Below are positions 1 to 9,966 of a DNA stretch of 64,000 nt, piece by piece. Source of the DNA: Spirosoma aureum (lineage in GTDB: Bacteria; Bacteroidota; Bacteroidia; Cytophagales; Spirosomataceae); contig NZ_CP050063.1 in the NCBI RefSeq assembly GCF_011604685.1, positions 3,742,501 through 3,806,500 of the forward strand. Reading direction: 5' to 3'. A program made the position numbers and the translations under genes. Position 1 is the stretch's first letter; each line of letters opens with the position of its first letter. The notes beneath the pieces were generated by a model. It saw only the letters and a program-made list of their open reading frames with translations, was not told where the DNA came from and made no database searches.

Positions 1-643
1 CAAATTTACGGTTAACGTCGATCAGGGCGTAAAATCCGTTACGTTCCCCTTTCACCTTCGCGTACCACAATGGTGTAAGAAAGGTACCGTAAAAATCAAC
101 GGCAAACTCTGGAAGGAAGCGCCCGGTAATGAATTGGTGAAGATTGTGCGCGACTGGAAATCGGGCGATGTAGTGGAGTTGGAGCTGCCGATGCATATTT
201 TTAAAAACAACTGGTACGAGAACTCCATGTCCATTGAGCGGGGTCCCATTACGTATGCGTTAAAAATCGGTGAGGAGGTTAAGCCCGTTAAAAACGAGAA
301 AGACCCGATTAACTACGGCGCTACCTACAATGAGGTATTCCCGACAACCCCCTGGAATTATGCATTGATTCAAGTGCCGGACAACAAACTTGATGATCAG
401 TACAAATTCGAAAAGAAAGGTCCGGTTTCTACTTTCCCGTGGACTCCCGAACAGGCACCCTTATTCATTAAAACAAAAGCTAAACGCATTCCCTCCTGGG
501 GTATGTATAATGAAATGACCGGCCCGATTCCGTATAGCGTCACGTATCAACTGGAAACCGCTCAAGAAGCGGAAGAGGTTATATTAATTCCCTACGGCTG
601 TACCAGCCTACGTATTTCACAATTCCCGGTTGTTCGAAAGTAA
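1..643 (+). CDS. GH127 (DUF1680) beta-L-arabinofuranosidase-like protein, C-terminal part
   Basis: The gene enters from the left edge; reading begins at base 2 and stops with TAA at 641-643. The visible ~213 residues are the C-terminal beta-sandwich end of a DUF1680/GH127 protein: a VPQWCKKGTVKING-like stretch, then VRDWKSGDVVELELPM and an RGPITYALKIGEE segment, matching the order seen in the complete paralogue just downstream. GH127 enzymes remove beta-L-arabinofuranose from plant glycans; the catalytic Cys/Glu part lies outside the window, so activity cannot be judged. Its stop overlaps the start of the next gene (TAATG), so the two are almost certainly co-transcribed and translationally coupled. 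Confidence 0.85.
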   Translation, partial: KFTVNVDQGVKSVTFPFHLRVPQWCKKGTVKINGKLWKEAPGNELVKIVRDWKSGDVVELELPMHIFKNNWYENSMSIERGPITYALKIGEEVKPVKNEKDPINYGATYNEVFPTTPWNYALIQVPDNKLDDQYKFEKKGPVSTFPWTPEQAPLFIKTKAKRIPSWGMYNEMTGPIPYSVTYQLETAQEAEEVILIPYGCTSLRISQFPVVRK

Positions 644-2664
644 TGCCGTTAAACCCACGTCTTATGCAAGCATCGTCTCGTCAAGCAACAAGAAAAACTA
701 TACACGTATCGGTCTGTACGATTGCCATCGTGGGCATGAATGCCCTATCGAGCTATGCCCAATTGATGGTTCAGCGATTCGAACCTGTCGGGTTCTCGAA
801 GGTGATGATTACCGATGGTTTCTGGAAACCGAAGATGGACAAAGTGGCTACGGCCACGCTCCAGGCCTGCATTGTGCAAACGGAACAGAAAACGGGGCGG
901 ATTCGCAATTTTGAAAAAGTAGCCCGCAAACAGGGTGAAAAGCACGAAGGCATCTACTACGACGACAGTGACGTCTACAAAGCTATTGAAGCGATGGCGT
1001 ATTCGCTCAAAAATCATCCGGATGCCGCCGTTCAACAAAAAGCTGATGAGTGGATTGATAAGATTGCGGCCGCTCAACTGCCCGATGGCTACCTCAATAC
1101 GTATTACACGCTGACGGGGCTGGATAAACGCTGGACCGACATGGAACGGCACGAAGATTATTGCGCGGGTCACCTGATTGAAGCGGCCGTTGCGTATTAC
1201 AATACCACGGGCAAGCGTAAACTGTTAGACGTAGCGATTCGCTTTGCCGATCATATTGATTCAACGTTCCGAGTTACGAATCGTCCCTGGGTGAGCGGCC
1301 ATCAGGAAATTGAACTGGCCCTGATGCGACTATACCATCTGACCAACCAGGACCGGTACCTGAAACTGGCTGACTGGTTTCTGGATCAGCGTGGGCGGGG
1401 TTACGGCAAGGGTAAAATCTGGGATGAGTGGAAGAACCCCAAATATTGCCAGGACGACGTACCGGTGAAGCAGCAAAAAGAAATTACCGGGCACGCCGTT
1501 CGGGCCATGTACCAGTACACCGGTGCCGCCGATGTAGCAGCCGCCACCAACGACCAGGGCTACATGAACGCCATGACAACCGTTTGGGAGGACGTCGTTT
1601 ACCGGAATATGTATCTGACCGGTGGCATCGGCTCGTCGGGTCATAACGAAGGCTTCACGGAGGACTTTGATTTGCCCAACGAATCGGCCTACTGCGAAAC
1701 CTGCGCGTCGGTGGGCATGGTATTCTGGAATCAGCGGATGAATCTGTTAACCGGAGAGAGCAAATATATCGACGTACTGGAACGAAGTTTATATAATGGC
1801 GCGCTGGATGGTATAAGCCTGAGCGGGGATCGCTTTTTCTATGGTAATCCGCTCTCGTCGGCCGGTAATTATGGACGTAGTGAATGGTTCGGTACGGCCT
1901 GCTGCCCGTCGAATATTGCCCGACTGGTGGCTTCACTGGGCGATTACATCTATGGTCGCTCTGAGCAGGGAATTTGGGTAAACCTGTTCGTGGCCAGCAA
2001 TACGACGTTTACATTCGGAAAAAACACGGTGCCGCTGCAACTGGAAACCAATTATCCGTGGGAAGGCAACGTAAAAATTACGGTTAATCCAGCGAAAAAG
2101 GTTGGATATGCCTTACATGTCAGAATACCAGGCTGGTCGGAAAACGTACCGGCGCCCGGCAAGCTATATCAGTTTACGGATATTAGCAGTGAAAGAGTCG
2201 AAATTCTGTTGAATGGTAAATCGGTAACGTATCGTCAGGATAAAGGCTATGCCGTTATCGACCGGACCTGGCAAAAAGGCGATGTTGTAGAGGTAAAATT
2301 GCCCATGGAAGTTCGGCAGGTAGCTGCCCGAACTGACGTAAAAGCCGATCAAGATCGAATCGCCTTACAACGGGGTCCTCTGGTCTACTGTGTAGAAGGT
2401 GTTGATAATCAGGAACGGGCCTATAATATTCTTGTCCCGAATAAAGCAACGTTCACAACGAAATCGCATCAGGTGCTTGAAGAGCCTGTTGTTGCTATAC
2501 AAGCCAATCTATCTATCCTTGAATCAGCAACCGACGGGCTAAGTGTACAAATAAAACCTAAATCCATTACTGCGATCCCGTATTACGCCTGGGCAAATCG
2601 GGGGAAAAGCCCAATGCAGGTATGGTTGCCGAGACGGATTAAGGAAGTGAAAATTACAGATTAA
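643..2664 (+). CDS. GH127 beta-L-arabinofuranosidase (DUF1680), secreted
   Basis: A 673-residue protein. Residues 1-40 form a long signal peptide ending near SSYAQ, so export to the periplasm or surface is expected. The (alpha/alpha)6 barrel carries the GH127 signature. By comparison with the family, Glu336 (HNEGF) is the probable acid/base. Glu352 and Cys354 (CETC) with the Cys420-Cys421 pair (TACCPSN) would form the Zn/Cys centre, in which the first Cys is the nucleophile. A C-terminal beta-domain repeats the WQKGDVVEVKLPM and LQRGPLVYCVEG motifs of the upstream paralogue. The start overlaps the previous stop by one base; an earlier ATG at 630 is in another frame. Likely role: arabinan or arabinogalactan side-chain removal. 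Confidence 0.9.
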   Translation: MPLNPRLMQASSRQATRKTIHVSVCTIAIVGMNALSSYAQLMVQRFEPVGFSKVMITDGFWKPKMDKVATATLQACIVQTEQKTGRIRNFEKVARKQGEKHEGIYYDDSDVYKAIEAMAYSLKNHPDAAVQQKADEWIDKIAAAQLPDGYLNTYYTLTGLDKRWTDMERHEDYCAGHLIEAAVAYYNTTGKRKLLDVAIRFADHIDSTFRVTNRPWVSGHQEIELALMRLYHLTNQDRYLKLADWFLDQRGRGYGKGKIWDEWKNPKYCQDDVPVKQQKEITGHAVRAMYQYTGAADVAAATNDQGYMNAMTTVWEDVVYRNMYLTGGIGSSGHNEGFTEDFDLPNESAYCETCASVGMVFWNQRMNLLTGESKYIDVLERSLYNGALDGISLSGDRFFYGNPLSSAGNYGRSEWFGTACCPSNIARLVASLGDYIYGRSEQGIWVNLFVASNTTFTFGKNTVPLQLETNYPWEGNVKITVNPAKKVGYALHVRIPGWSENVPAPGKLYQFTDISSERVEILLNGKSVTYRQDKGYAVIDRTWQKGDVVEVKLPMEVRQVAARTDVKADQDRIALQRGPLVYCVEGVDNQERAYNILVPNKATFTTKSHQVLEEPVVAIQANLSILESATDGLSVQIKPKSITAIPYYAWANRGKSPMQVWLPRRIKEVKITD

Positions 2665-2959
2665 GTAAGCTATAGTGTCAGCGACTATATCGGCTACTCA
2701 CTTACTTTTGCCAAAGCGACAGACCATTGGCCTTAATGAGAAAGTAAGCTGGTAGCGGGTGACCCATATGTTGTTTTCTTTTTAGAGCAAATTGTTTGAA
2801 CTATTCCTTTTGTGGGATATCGAGTTATTCCAGCGTTACTGCGAATTCGAACACTCTCCTGCCCTAATTTAATCGGACGTTTAAATGAACCAAAGTCTAA
2901 TAAATCTTAATGTTAGCGACACTGGCTATCTAAATACCTTAGAGGCAGATACGTAATCC

Positions 2960-3479
2960 TTATTTCTTTTTCTTTTCAGGCCGACAAAATCTGTATGAAT
3001 TAGCCAGACCATAAGAACCGTGCGAATCGGTCGCAATTAGCTGCTCATTGGTTAGGTAATTCAGCAACTCCATCATACAATCATCCTGACTGAATACCTG
3101 CTGGCAGGTTCTCTTGTTCAAGTTGTAAATGGTACTTGTGGGTGTCAGACTAAAATAATGGTAGTCCCCAGACTTGGGTAAGGTATACCATCAGAAATCC
3201 TTGTTGCCTTACTTCACTACTAGCCCCGTCTATAAGCCGAAACGATTTTTTATCTTGGGTACGGTATCCCCAAATTGAATCAGCCGGTAGCTCCCAGTGA
3301 TGCCCTGTTCGGGTAATAATATAAAGCGGGTTGGAGCGGAAACTTGTCCGGATCGTTTTTGCCCACGTTTCCCCTAACGTACTGGTTAGTTCACCGGGTG
3401 TGCCGAGCACCTGCATCGTCGGTTGATTGCAGCCAAATAAGGTCAGTGTAATGAAAAGATAACCCCAACCGGATCGTTT
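2960..3479 (-). pseudogene. decayed lipoprotein gene of unknown function
   Basis: The minus frame opens after a stop at 3480-3482 and has no usable ATG before a lipobox (TLTLFGC) followed by NQPTMQVLGTPGEL. This frame ends at 3150. The continuation is in another frame: from about 3185 it reads YTLPKSGDYHYFSLTP, then a Cys-containing stretch (CQQVFSQDDCMMELL) to a stop at 2960-2962 after a Lys-rich tail. One frameshift near 3185 and a lost start therefore separate it from a ~170-residue lipoprotein. I do not recognise the family. The calls come from following frames by eye. Confidence 0.55.
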
Positions 3480-3539
3480 TTAAGACGGGTGAGGTGTTTA
3501 CTTTAGTTTGAACAGGCCATAGTTGGTCGAATATAGAAC

Positions 3540-4393
3540 TTAACGAACCGATCTAGGCGGCCGTAAATAGATTGCTGTCAGATGTAGGTCGCGTTCCGTT
3601 TGCATGCGCTGATCAATTAAAAAACTCGTATAAATAAATTGAGTGACAAAGTCTTCAGGAAGCATTTGCCCTGTTTTTAATGTCCAGCTTAACCGGTTTA
3701 GGGAAAGTATTTTTAGTAAGGCGTGAGTTTGTCGGTCAACGGTTCTTTTCAGCAATTCAAATCGATTACGCCACTGATTATAAACGGAACCGGTCTTCCC
3801 CCACCACAAAAAGCCCCTTTTTCTAACCAGCTTTGGATAGATCGTGTCTGACTAATTAATCGGTCGATCACCATTTAACGCGACAAGCGCTTGCTCCAGT
3901 CGGGTAACATCAGTCTCTTTCAGGGCGTATTTTGCCTGAATATCGGCTAACCACAAGCGAATGAACTGATTCACTAAGTCCGTTCTGGCGAGTTGATAAC
4001 GCCAGGAAAAAGTTTGGAAAAGGTCACGGATAAGTTGTTGGCGATGGTTTAGTTCGTTCAGTTGTTTTCGTTGATAAATTAATTGAATATAACTCAGTCT
4101 GGCTTGTCGATGAATCGTCTGACGCAGAGCCTGGTACTTTATTTGTTCCTGACAAAGGGCCTAACGAGATGGTTGACCAAAAGCCCCTGGCTTAACCCAC
4201 TCACTTTTTGGGGTACACGCTGAGCTTTTTGCGCGGCCTGGCAAGAGTCAATCCATACGTGAGCCGACCGTAAATAAAGGTTATTACTGTCAAGAGCAGC
4301 CAAATAGGCATCCAACGTTGATTGGCCACAACAAGGTAGTGAACTGCAAAGGGTTAGCATCGTTGCCAAACCTAACCATGTAAACTGGCGCAT
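3540..4393 (-). pseudogene. decayed secreted helical protein gene
   Basis: It begins at 4393 with a clear signal peptide (MRQFTWLGLATMLTLCSSL) and a STLDAYLAALDSNNLYLRSA segment. Near 4155 the frame is lost, and a Gln/Arg-rich helical stretch continues in another frame (CQEQIKYQALRQTIHRQARL and onward to a stop near 3858). A third open piece runs from 3809 to 3540. Together they would make about 280 residues with strongly helical, TolC-like composition, but I cannot assign a family. At least two frameshifts or stops make it non-functional as read. Confidence 0.5.
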
Positions 4394-4460
4394 AAACCGT
4401 AATCAATTACGTAAATACTCCAAGAATCTGCATCTCTATTGACACCAAAACGCACCTAGA

Positions 4461-5306
4461 TTATCCAGGCAAATGGCGATGTAGTACGGTGTTATAGCTC
4501 CTGATTAGTAAGAACACGCCAATCAACACGGCAGGAACACTTAATAGCTGACCCACATTCAGACGCATCTGATCTTCAAATGGAACCTGGTTTTCTTTAA
4601 TAAATTCATACAGAAAACGTAAACTAAAGACCCAAGTCAGAAACACCCCGATCAATAAACCGTGGGGGAGGGACGCCTTATCGCGGAACCAGATCCACAA
4701 CAGTACACCAAACAAAAGCAGACAGGTCAGGGCTTCATACAATTGGGCTGGGTGGCGCGGCACGTTAGAATACTCCGTGTTGTTAACGAAGATAAATCCC
4801 CAGGGTACACGTGTTGGTCGACCAATAATTTCGGAATTCATCGGATTGCCCAGCCGGATAAAACAGCCGCTTAATGCCACTACGATAGCGATCCGATCGC
4901 CTACCCACAAAAAGGATTCTCCGGGCTCTTGCCGGGTACGCGTATAGAAAAACAAACCTAGTAAAATACCAATTGCGGCTCCATGACTGGCTAAACTACG
5001 GTACGGGGGTAGCAGTACTTCCAGCGGATGTTGCCAAAGCATCGTCGGTTCATAGATTAGGAAATGCCCCAGACGGGCACCGCCGATTGTTGAAATGACT
5101 AGGTACAGCAGCAGTGAATCTACTTCCCGCGTTGGTTTGTTCTCCTGATTAAAAATATAGGTAATAACCTTAAGGCCAATTATAAAACTCAGGGCAAAAC
5201 AAAGCCCATACCAGGTTATAACAAACGGTCCGGCGCGAAACAGTTCCGCTTTTGCCGTCCAGATAATGACACCAGGCAGGAAGCCAATGCGTGGAGAAAT
5301 AAGCAT
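4461..5306 (-). CDS. lgt: prolipoprotein diacylglyceryl transferase
   Basis: A 281-residue polytopic membrane protein with the Lgt motifs in order: GGARLGHFLIYEP, an ASHGAAIG motif standing where E. coli has FHGG, RLGNPMNSEIIGRPT (the Lgt signature), PRHPAQLYEAL, and a final RFLYEFIKENQ segment. It transfers a diacylglyceryl group from phosphatidylglycerol to the lipobox cysteine of prolipoproteins at the inner membrane, the first step of lipoprotein maturation. That suits a genome rich in lipoproteins. About seven hydrophobic segments are visible. It stands alone between the decayed region and the efflux operon, 156 bp downstream of the latter on the same strand. Confidence 0.96.
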   Translation of the reverse strand: MLISPRIGFLPGVIIWTAKAELFRAGPFVITWYGLCFALSFIIGLKVITYIFNQENKPTREVDSLLLYLVISTIGGARLGHFLIYEPTMLWQHPLEVLLPPYRSLASHGAAIGILLGLFFYTRTRQEPGESFLWVGDRIAIVVALSGCFIRLGNPMNSEIIGRPTRVPWGFIFVNNTEYSNVPRHPAQLYEALTCLLLFGVLLWIWFRDKASLPHGLLIGVFLTWVFSLRFLYEFIKENQVPFEDQMRLNVGQLLSVPAVLIGVFLLIRSYNTVLHRHLPG

Positions 5307-5462
5307 TTTGGGGTTTAGATGAATTCGGTTAGCCTCTGACTTTCCTGATGGAAATCAAAGCGGAAAGGATGCTATTGGTGGCGATCAGCTAGACGGTTGT
5401 CAATCCTGGAAATCGAATGGTCTCCCTTCTTCTTGCCAAACTCCTGCCAGGGTGTTTCTCAT

Positions 5463-6593
5463 TTAGTGACGCGCGACTTTCGGTTCTGAAACGGTTTTAA
5501 TTGCCATATTATCCCGAATATCATCCGATCCATTGACGAGCACCTGATCGGTAGACTTGAGATTGCCAATCACTTCGATCTGATCGTTTGACTCATTGCC
5601 GGTTTGAACGGTTACCCAATGCGTTTTTCCATTTATTACCGTAATTACGTAGCTGCCTTCCATCGAAATGACCACGGCTGTTTTGGGCACATACAGACTT
5701 TTACTTTGCCGTTGAACCGGAAAGCCGACCGTCGCGTACATCCCCGGCATAAGTTGCAGTCCCGGATTTTTTACCTCGATCTCAATCAGTTCAGCCCGCA
5801 CACTTCGTTCGACGTTATAAGAAATTCGGTTAATCTTACCCCTAAATACTTTGCCCGGAAAGGCATTTACCGAATACGTCACGGGCGCATTCTGCCGTAT
5901 CTGGCCCGCATACACTTCCGGCACGGTTACCTGCAGGCGCAACCGCCCAATTTCTTTAAGTCTCAGCATTGGCTGCGCATCTTTCTGAGTCGGTCCTACC
6001 AGCGCGCCAGGACTCAGAATGCGTTCGGTAACCACCCCATCGAAGGGAGCCGTAAGTAACAAATATTGCTTCATCTGCCGGGCTCCCGCGACCCGTTGCT
6101 GCTGGCTAATCAAATTGGCACTATCCCCCATAACAACCGCCTGGGCTTGATCCAGCTCCTGGGGAGCTACTGCTCCCGCCGTTTTAGCGGCCTGCACCAG
6201 ACGCCGGTAATTGCTTTTACTGATGTTGAGTCGACCCCTGGCGGCTGTTAGTTCGGACAGTGTCCGGCTTAATTCCGATTCCAGTTCGGGCGCTTCCATG
6301 ATGGCCAATACCTGACCCCGATGTACTTTATCGCCTACATCAACGGGCATACGGTTAATAAAGCCGTTCACTTTGGCGTAGAGAGCTACATCGTAATAGG
6401 GACTCAATTCGCCTGGCAACGCCAGTTGTTTAGCCTGGGTCTTAATGGAAACCGGAACCGTCTGGAAGGCAACCTCGGGGCTCGCTTCTGCTTTTTCTCC
6501 AGTTGATGTTTTTGACTCTTCGTTCGAGGTGCAGGCCGGTAGGAAACAAACCGTTCCGAGCAGCAGCACACTGTAATACAACAGGTTTTTCAT
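5463..6593 (-). CDS. RND efflux periplasmic adaptor (HlyD/MFP family)
   Basis: A 376-residue membrane-fusion protein. The N-terminus has a lipobox (FLPACTSNEE), so it is probably anchored to the inner membrane by lipid. Then come a beta-barrel/lipoyl half (GDKVHRGQVLAIMEAPELE), an alpha-hairpin of about residues 105-170 (TLSELTAARGRLNISKSNYR), the second lipoyl half (APFDGVVTERILSPGALVG) and a beta-barrel domain (LMPGMYATVGFPV). It bridges the RND pump and the outer-membrane channel. It is the last gene of the efflux operon, 95 bp after the permease. Substrates are unknown. Confidence 0.92.
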   Translation of the reverse strand: MKNLLYYSVLLLGTVCFLPACTSNEESKTSTGEKAEASPEVAFQTVPVSIKTQAKQLALPGELSPYYDVALYAKVNGFINRMPVDVGDKVHRGQVLAIMEAPELESELSRTLSELTAARGRLNISKSNYRRLVQAAKTAGAVAPQELDQAQAVVMGDSANLISQQQRVAGARQMKQYLLLTAPFDGVVTERILSPGALVGPTQKDAQPMLRLKEIGRLRLQVTVPEVYAGQIRQNAPVTYSVNAFPGKVFRGKINRISYNVERSVRAELIEIEVKNPGLQLMPGMYATVGFPVQRQSKSLYVPKTAVVISMEGSYVITVINGKTHWVTVQTGNESNDQIEVIGNLKSTDQVLVNGSDDIRDNMAIKTVSEPKVARH

Positions 6594-6688
6594 AAGAATC
6601 GAATAAGTGGTGCCCGGCCTAACGTTCGGTGTTCCGGCTATCAGAGACCGGTCATACTAACCGGACCGAACATCAGGCCTTGGGCAGA

Positions 6689-9600
6689 TTAGTTGGGGTG
6701 CGTGGTTAAGAGTTGTTTTTTCAGTGGGTCAATACCATCATAAAACTCGCTTTCTTCATCATTGGGATTCAATGAGGCTGATTTGACGGAGGCTCTGCCC
6801 TGAACACTGGCAAAAATGACGGGTAGAATTAACAGGGCCGCAAACGCCGAGAAAAACAGTCCTCCGATCACCGCCCGTCCCAGCGGAGCCGACTGATCCC
6901 CCGCTTCACCCAGCCCCGAGGCCATGGGAATCATCCCGGCAATCATGGCCAGCGAGGTCATCATAATGGGTCGTAGACGCATGCTCCCTGCCGTTAGAGC
7001 CGCCTTGGTGGAGTCGTTATAAACCAGGCGTAATTGCTCGGCATTGGTGATCAACAGGATCGCATTGGCCACCGATACCCCTACCGACATGATGATGCCC
7101 ATGTAGGATTGTAGATTAAGCGTACTACCCGTCAGGCTGAGCAGCCCCAGCGAACCGGCCAGCACCGCTGGAATCGTTGACAGCACCACGAAGGCCACAC
7201 CAAACGATTGGAAATTGGCCATCAGCATCAGGAAAATAACCACAATGGCCAGTCCTAGACCCGTTTGCAAACTGCCCAGCGTATCGCGCAATAGCTGAGC
7301 CATCCCCTGCAAATCCACCACGGTCCCCTTGGGTGGGGTGCCTAAGCCATCAATCACCTGTTGCACATCCCGCGTGGCCGTCCCTAAATCTTTATTGAAA
7401 ATATTAGCCGATACGGTCACCAACCGTCGTGGCCCACTGCGGTCATATTCACCCGGGACGGTTGTCCGGTGAATGGTCGCCACATCGCCTAGCGTCGGGC
7501 GAAGCTGGCCTTTCACCAGAGGAATATTTTCCATGTCTTCCACCGAACTCATTTCGTATTCGGGCAATTGCACCTGCACTTGATAGGCATAGCCGGTTTT
7601 TCGATCCAGCCAGAGATTCTTGGCGGTGAACCGGCTTGACGAGGTGGCTGCTACCAGGCTTTTCGAAATATCATCAGCGGTCAGGCCAAACTGAGCCGCT
7701 TTGATTCGATCGAACTGAATATCCAGGGTGGGGTAATTCAGGGGTTGTTTGATGCGAATATCGCGCAGATAGGGAATGGATTTGAGCCCCTCCTGCAACC
7801 GTTTGGCGTACGCCTGGCCATCTTCCAGGCTTTTCCCTCCGACCTGCACTTCAATCGGCGTTGACGCGCCCTGGCTCATAATTTTATCGGTCAACTCAAT
7901 GGGCTCGTAGGAAATACCCACGCCCGGCAATTGTTTTCGCACAGCAGCCCGCAGGTTATCCCGCAGGACATCCATATTGCCGGAATATTCTTCACTCAGC
8001 GCTACCTGCACGGTTGCTTCATGAGGCCCGGCGTTGAACACGTAGAGATTACTGGTCCCGTAACTGGACGGGGTCATGCCGACGAACGCCGACGAAATTT
8101 CCACGTTTTCTTTGCCGACCAACTGCTCAATGATGCCCAGTACCTGCTGAACCCGCTCCTCTGTCCGTTCGATGCGCATGCCCTGGGGCGCAATGACCCG
8201 CACCTGGAATTGTTTGGCATTGCTTTTGGGCAGCATATCCTGACCAATGTTCATAAACAGTAAACCAGCTAATCCAAACGTGATCAGGACGTAACAACTG
8301 ATCACCAGCGTACGATGGCGTAACAGCGTTTCAACCAGCGATATGTACCGCGCTTTGAATTTATCAAACCCCTTCAGCTCGTTTTTGGTCGTCTTTTCAT
8401 AGTGAGCATGGCTTTCTACCTGCGCGACTTCCTGCGAATTTAGGGCCTGCACGGCCTCTTCATGATCCCCTTTGTGATGCGCCTTCATCCACCAATTGGA
8501 TAAGACTGGCACGAGCGTTAAGGCTAGAAAAAAGGCTACGATCATCGCAAACCCAATCGAGAGCGACAGGGGTAAAAACATAGCTTTGGGTACGCCACTC
8601 ATCAAAAAGGAAGGAGCAAAAACGGCCAGAATACAGATCAGGATCAAAAATTCGGGGAAGGCAATTTCCAGACAGGCATCGTAAATCGCCCGGGCCTTAG
8701 GTTTCCCCATCTCCAGGTGCTGGTGAATATTTTCGATGGTTACCGTTGCTTCATCGACCAGGATACCAATGGCCAAGGCTAGCCCGGATAAGGTCATGAT
8801 GTTGATTGTCTGGCCAGCCGCATTCAAGAGCATCACAGCCGCCAAGATGGCCACGGGAATTGTCAGGACTACAATCAGCGAGCTGCGCCAGTCGCGCAGA
8901 AACAGCAGCACCGTAAGGCCTGTCAGGACGGCCCCGATAATGCCTTCGCTCATCAATCCACTGACTGCATTGGAAACATACACCGACTGATCGAATTCGT
9001 AGCTGAGTTTCACGTCATCAGGCAGTAAGCTCTGCATCTCGGCCAGTTTGGCTTTTAGGGCCGTTACAACCGCCATGGTGGAGGCATCGCCCGTTTTAGT
9101 TACCGGGATGTAAACGGCCCGCTTCCCATTCACCAGGGCGTAGCCGACTGTCTGGTCAGCCGCGTCATTGACGGTGGCCACATCACCCAACAGAACCGTT
9201 GGCCCCGTCCCCATTTTCAGCGGAATTTGCGCAAACTCGCTCACCGTATTGATGACCGAATTCGAAGGCGTCATGTAGGCATAGTCTTTCATGCGCACCA
9301 CCCCCGCCGGGGAAATCTGGTTAGCCTTGACCACGGACTGCACAATCTGATCGGGCGTCAGGGCGTAGGACTGCATCTTGCTGGGATCAACTTTGATCAC
9401 CACGGTTCGTTCGTTACCCCCGAACGGTGGCGGAGAGGAAGCGCCCGGAATCTTGGCCAGCAGGGGCCTGATCTTCGTCGACGCCAGATCCTGGATTTCC
9501 GATAGGGATCGAGTCTTGGAATTAAATACGAGCTGACCCACGGGCAGTGTGGAGGCATCAAAGCGAACCACGACTGGCGGTTGCGAGCCGGGGGGCAGGT

Positions 9601-9955
9601 AGGAAAGCACCCGACTTACCTGATTGGCCACTTCCCCGGCCGCCTGGGCCATGTTCGTATTTTCGTAAAACGAACATTTCACCAGCGTCAGGCCCTGCAC
9701 GTTTTTGACATCCACATCTTTCACGCCGGAGACGTACAGCATCTGATTTTGATACCGGGTGGCAATAAAACCTTCCATCTGGGAGGGCATCATGCCGCCG
9801 TAGGATTGAGCGATGTAGATGGTGGGGGCGTTGAGTTTGGGAAAGATATCGACGGGGATGTTCAGCACGGCCATGACCGAGAACACCAGCATGCCCAGTA
9901 CCAGCACCACAATGGTGACCGGTCGGGTGAGTGCAGACGCGATGAGTTGGTTCAT
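6689..9955 (-). CDS. RND efflux permease (AcrB/CusA superfamily)
   Basis: A 1,088-residue inner-membrane proton-driven pump. The N-terminal helix (TRPVTIVVLVLGMLVFSVMA) is followed by a large periplasmic loop, then TM4 with LALAIGILVDEATVTIENI, where the usual Asp of the proton relay is visible. A cytoplasmic loop rich in His and acidic residues lies around 495-530. A second periplasmic loop and a C-terminal TM block (GLAIVVIFLMLMANFQSFG) complete the family's internal duplication. Length is normal for RND pumps. I cannot place it securely in the HAE (drug) or HME (metal) group. Eleven bases separate it from the TolC-like gene upstream. Confidence 0.93.
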   Translation of the reverse strand: MNQLIASALTRPVTIVVLVLGMLVFSVMAVLNIPVDIFPKLNAPTIYIAQSYGGMMPSQMEGFIATRYQNQMLYVSGVKDVDVKNVQGLTLVKCSFYENTNMAQAAGEVANQVSRVLSYLPPGSQPPVVVRFDASTLPVGQLVFNSKTRSLSEIQDLASTKIRPLLAKIPGASSPPPFGGNERTVVIKVDPSKMQSYALTPDQIVQSVVKANQISPAGVVRMKDYAYMTPSNSVINTVSEFAQIPLKMGTGPTVLLGDVATVNDAADQTVGYALVNGKRAVYIPVTKTGDASTMAVVTALKAKLAEMQSLLPDDVKLSYEFDQSVYVSNAVSGLMSEGIIGAVLTGLTVLLFLRDWRSSLIVVLTIPVAILAAVMLLNAAGQTINIMTLSGLALAIGILVDEATVTIENIHQHLEMGKPKARAIYDACLEIAFPEFLILICILAVFAPSFLMSGVPKAMFLPLSLSIGFAMIVAFFLALTLVPVLSNWWMKAHHKGDHEEAVQALNSQEVAQVESHAHYEKTTKNELKGFDKFKARYISLVETLLRHRTLVISCYVLITFGLAGLLFMNIGQDMLPKSNAKQFQVRVIAPQGMRIERTEERVQQVLGIIEQLVGKENVEISSAFVGMTPSSYGTSNLYVFNAGPHEATVQVALSEEYSGNMDVLRDNLRAAVRKQLPGVGISYEPIELTDKIMSQGASTPIEVQVGGKSLEDGQAYAKRLQEGLKSIPYLRDIRIKQPLNYPTLDIQFDRIKAAQFGLTADDISKSLVAATSSSRFTAKNLWLDRKTGYAYQVQVQLPEYEMSSVEDMENIPLVKGQLRPTLGDVATIHRTTVPGEYDRSGPRRLVTVSANIFNKDLGTATRDVQQVIDGLGTPPKGTVVDLQGMAQLLRDTLGSLQTGLGLAIVVIFLMLMANFQSFGVAFVVLSTIPAVLAGSLGLLSLTGSTLNLQSYMGIIMSVGVSVANAILLITNAEQLRLVYNDSTKAALTAGSMRLRPIMMTSLAMIAGMIPMASGLGEAGDQSAPLGRAVIGGLFFSAFAALLILPVIFASVQGRASVKSASLNPNDEESEFYDGIDPLKKQLLTTHPN

Positions 9956-9966
9956 CTAAAGCGGGG

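Noticed and set aside
1501..1560. GCC/GCG-rich string in the GH127 gene as another insert
   Set aside because: It encodes an Ala-rich helix expected in the family (TGAADVAAAT) and keeps the frame; no evidence of insertion.
6689..9955. Calling the RND pump a heavy-metal (CusA-type) exporter
   Set aside because: The His/acidic cytoplasmic loop is suggestive, but methionine-pair metal sites are not evident and the TM4 motif is not decisive.
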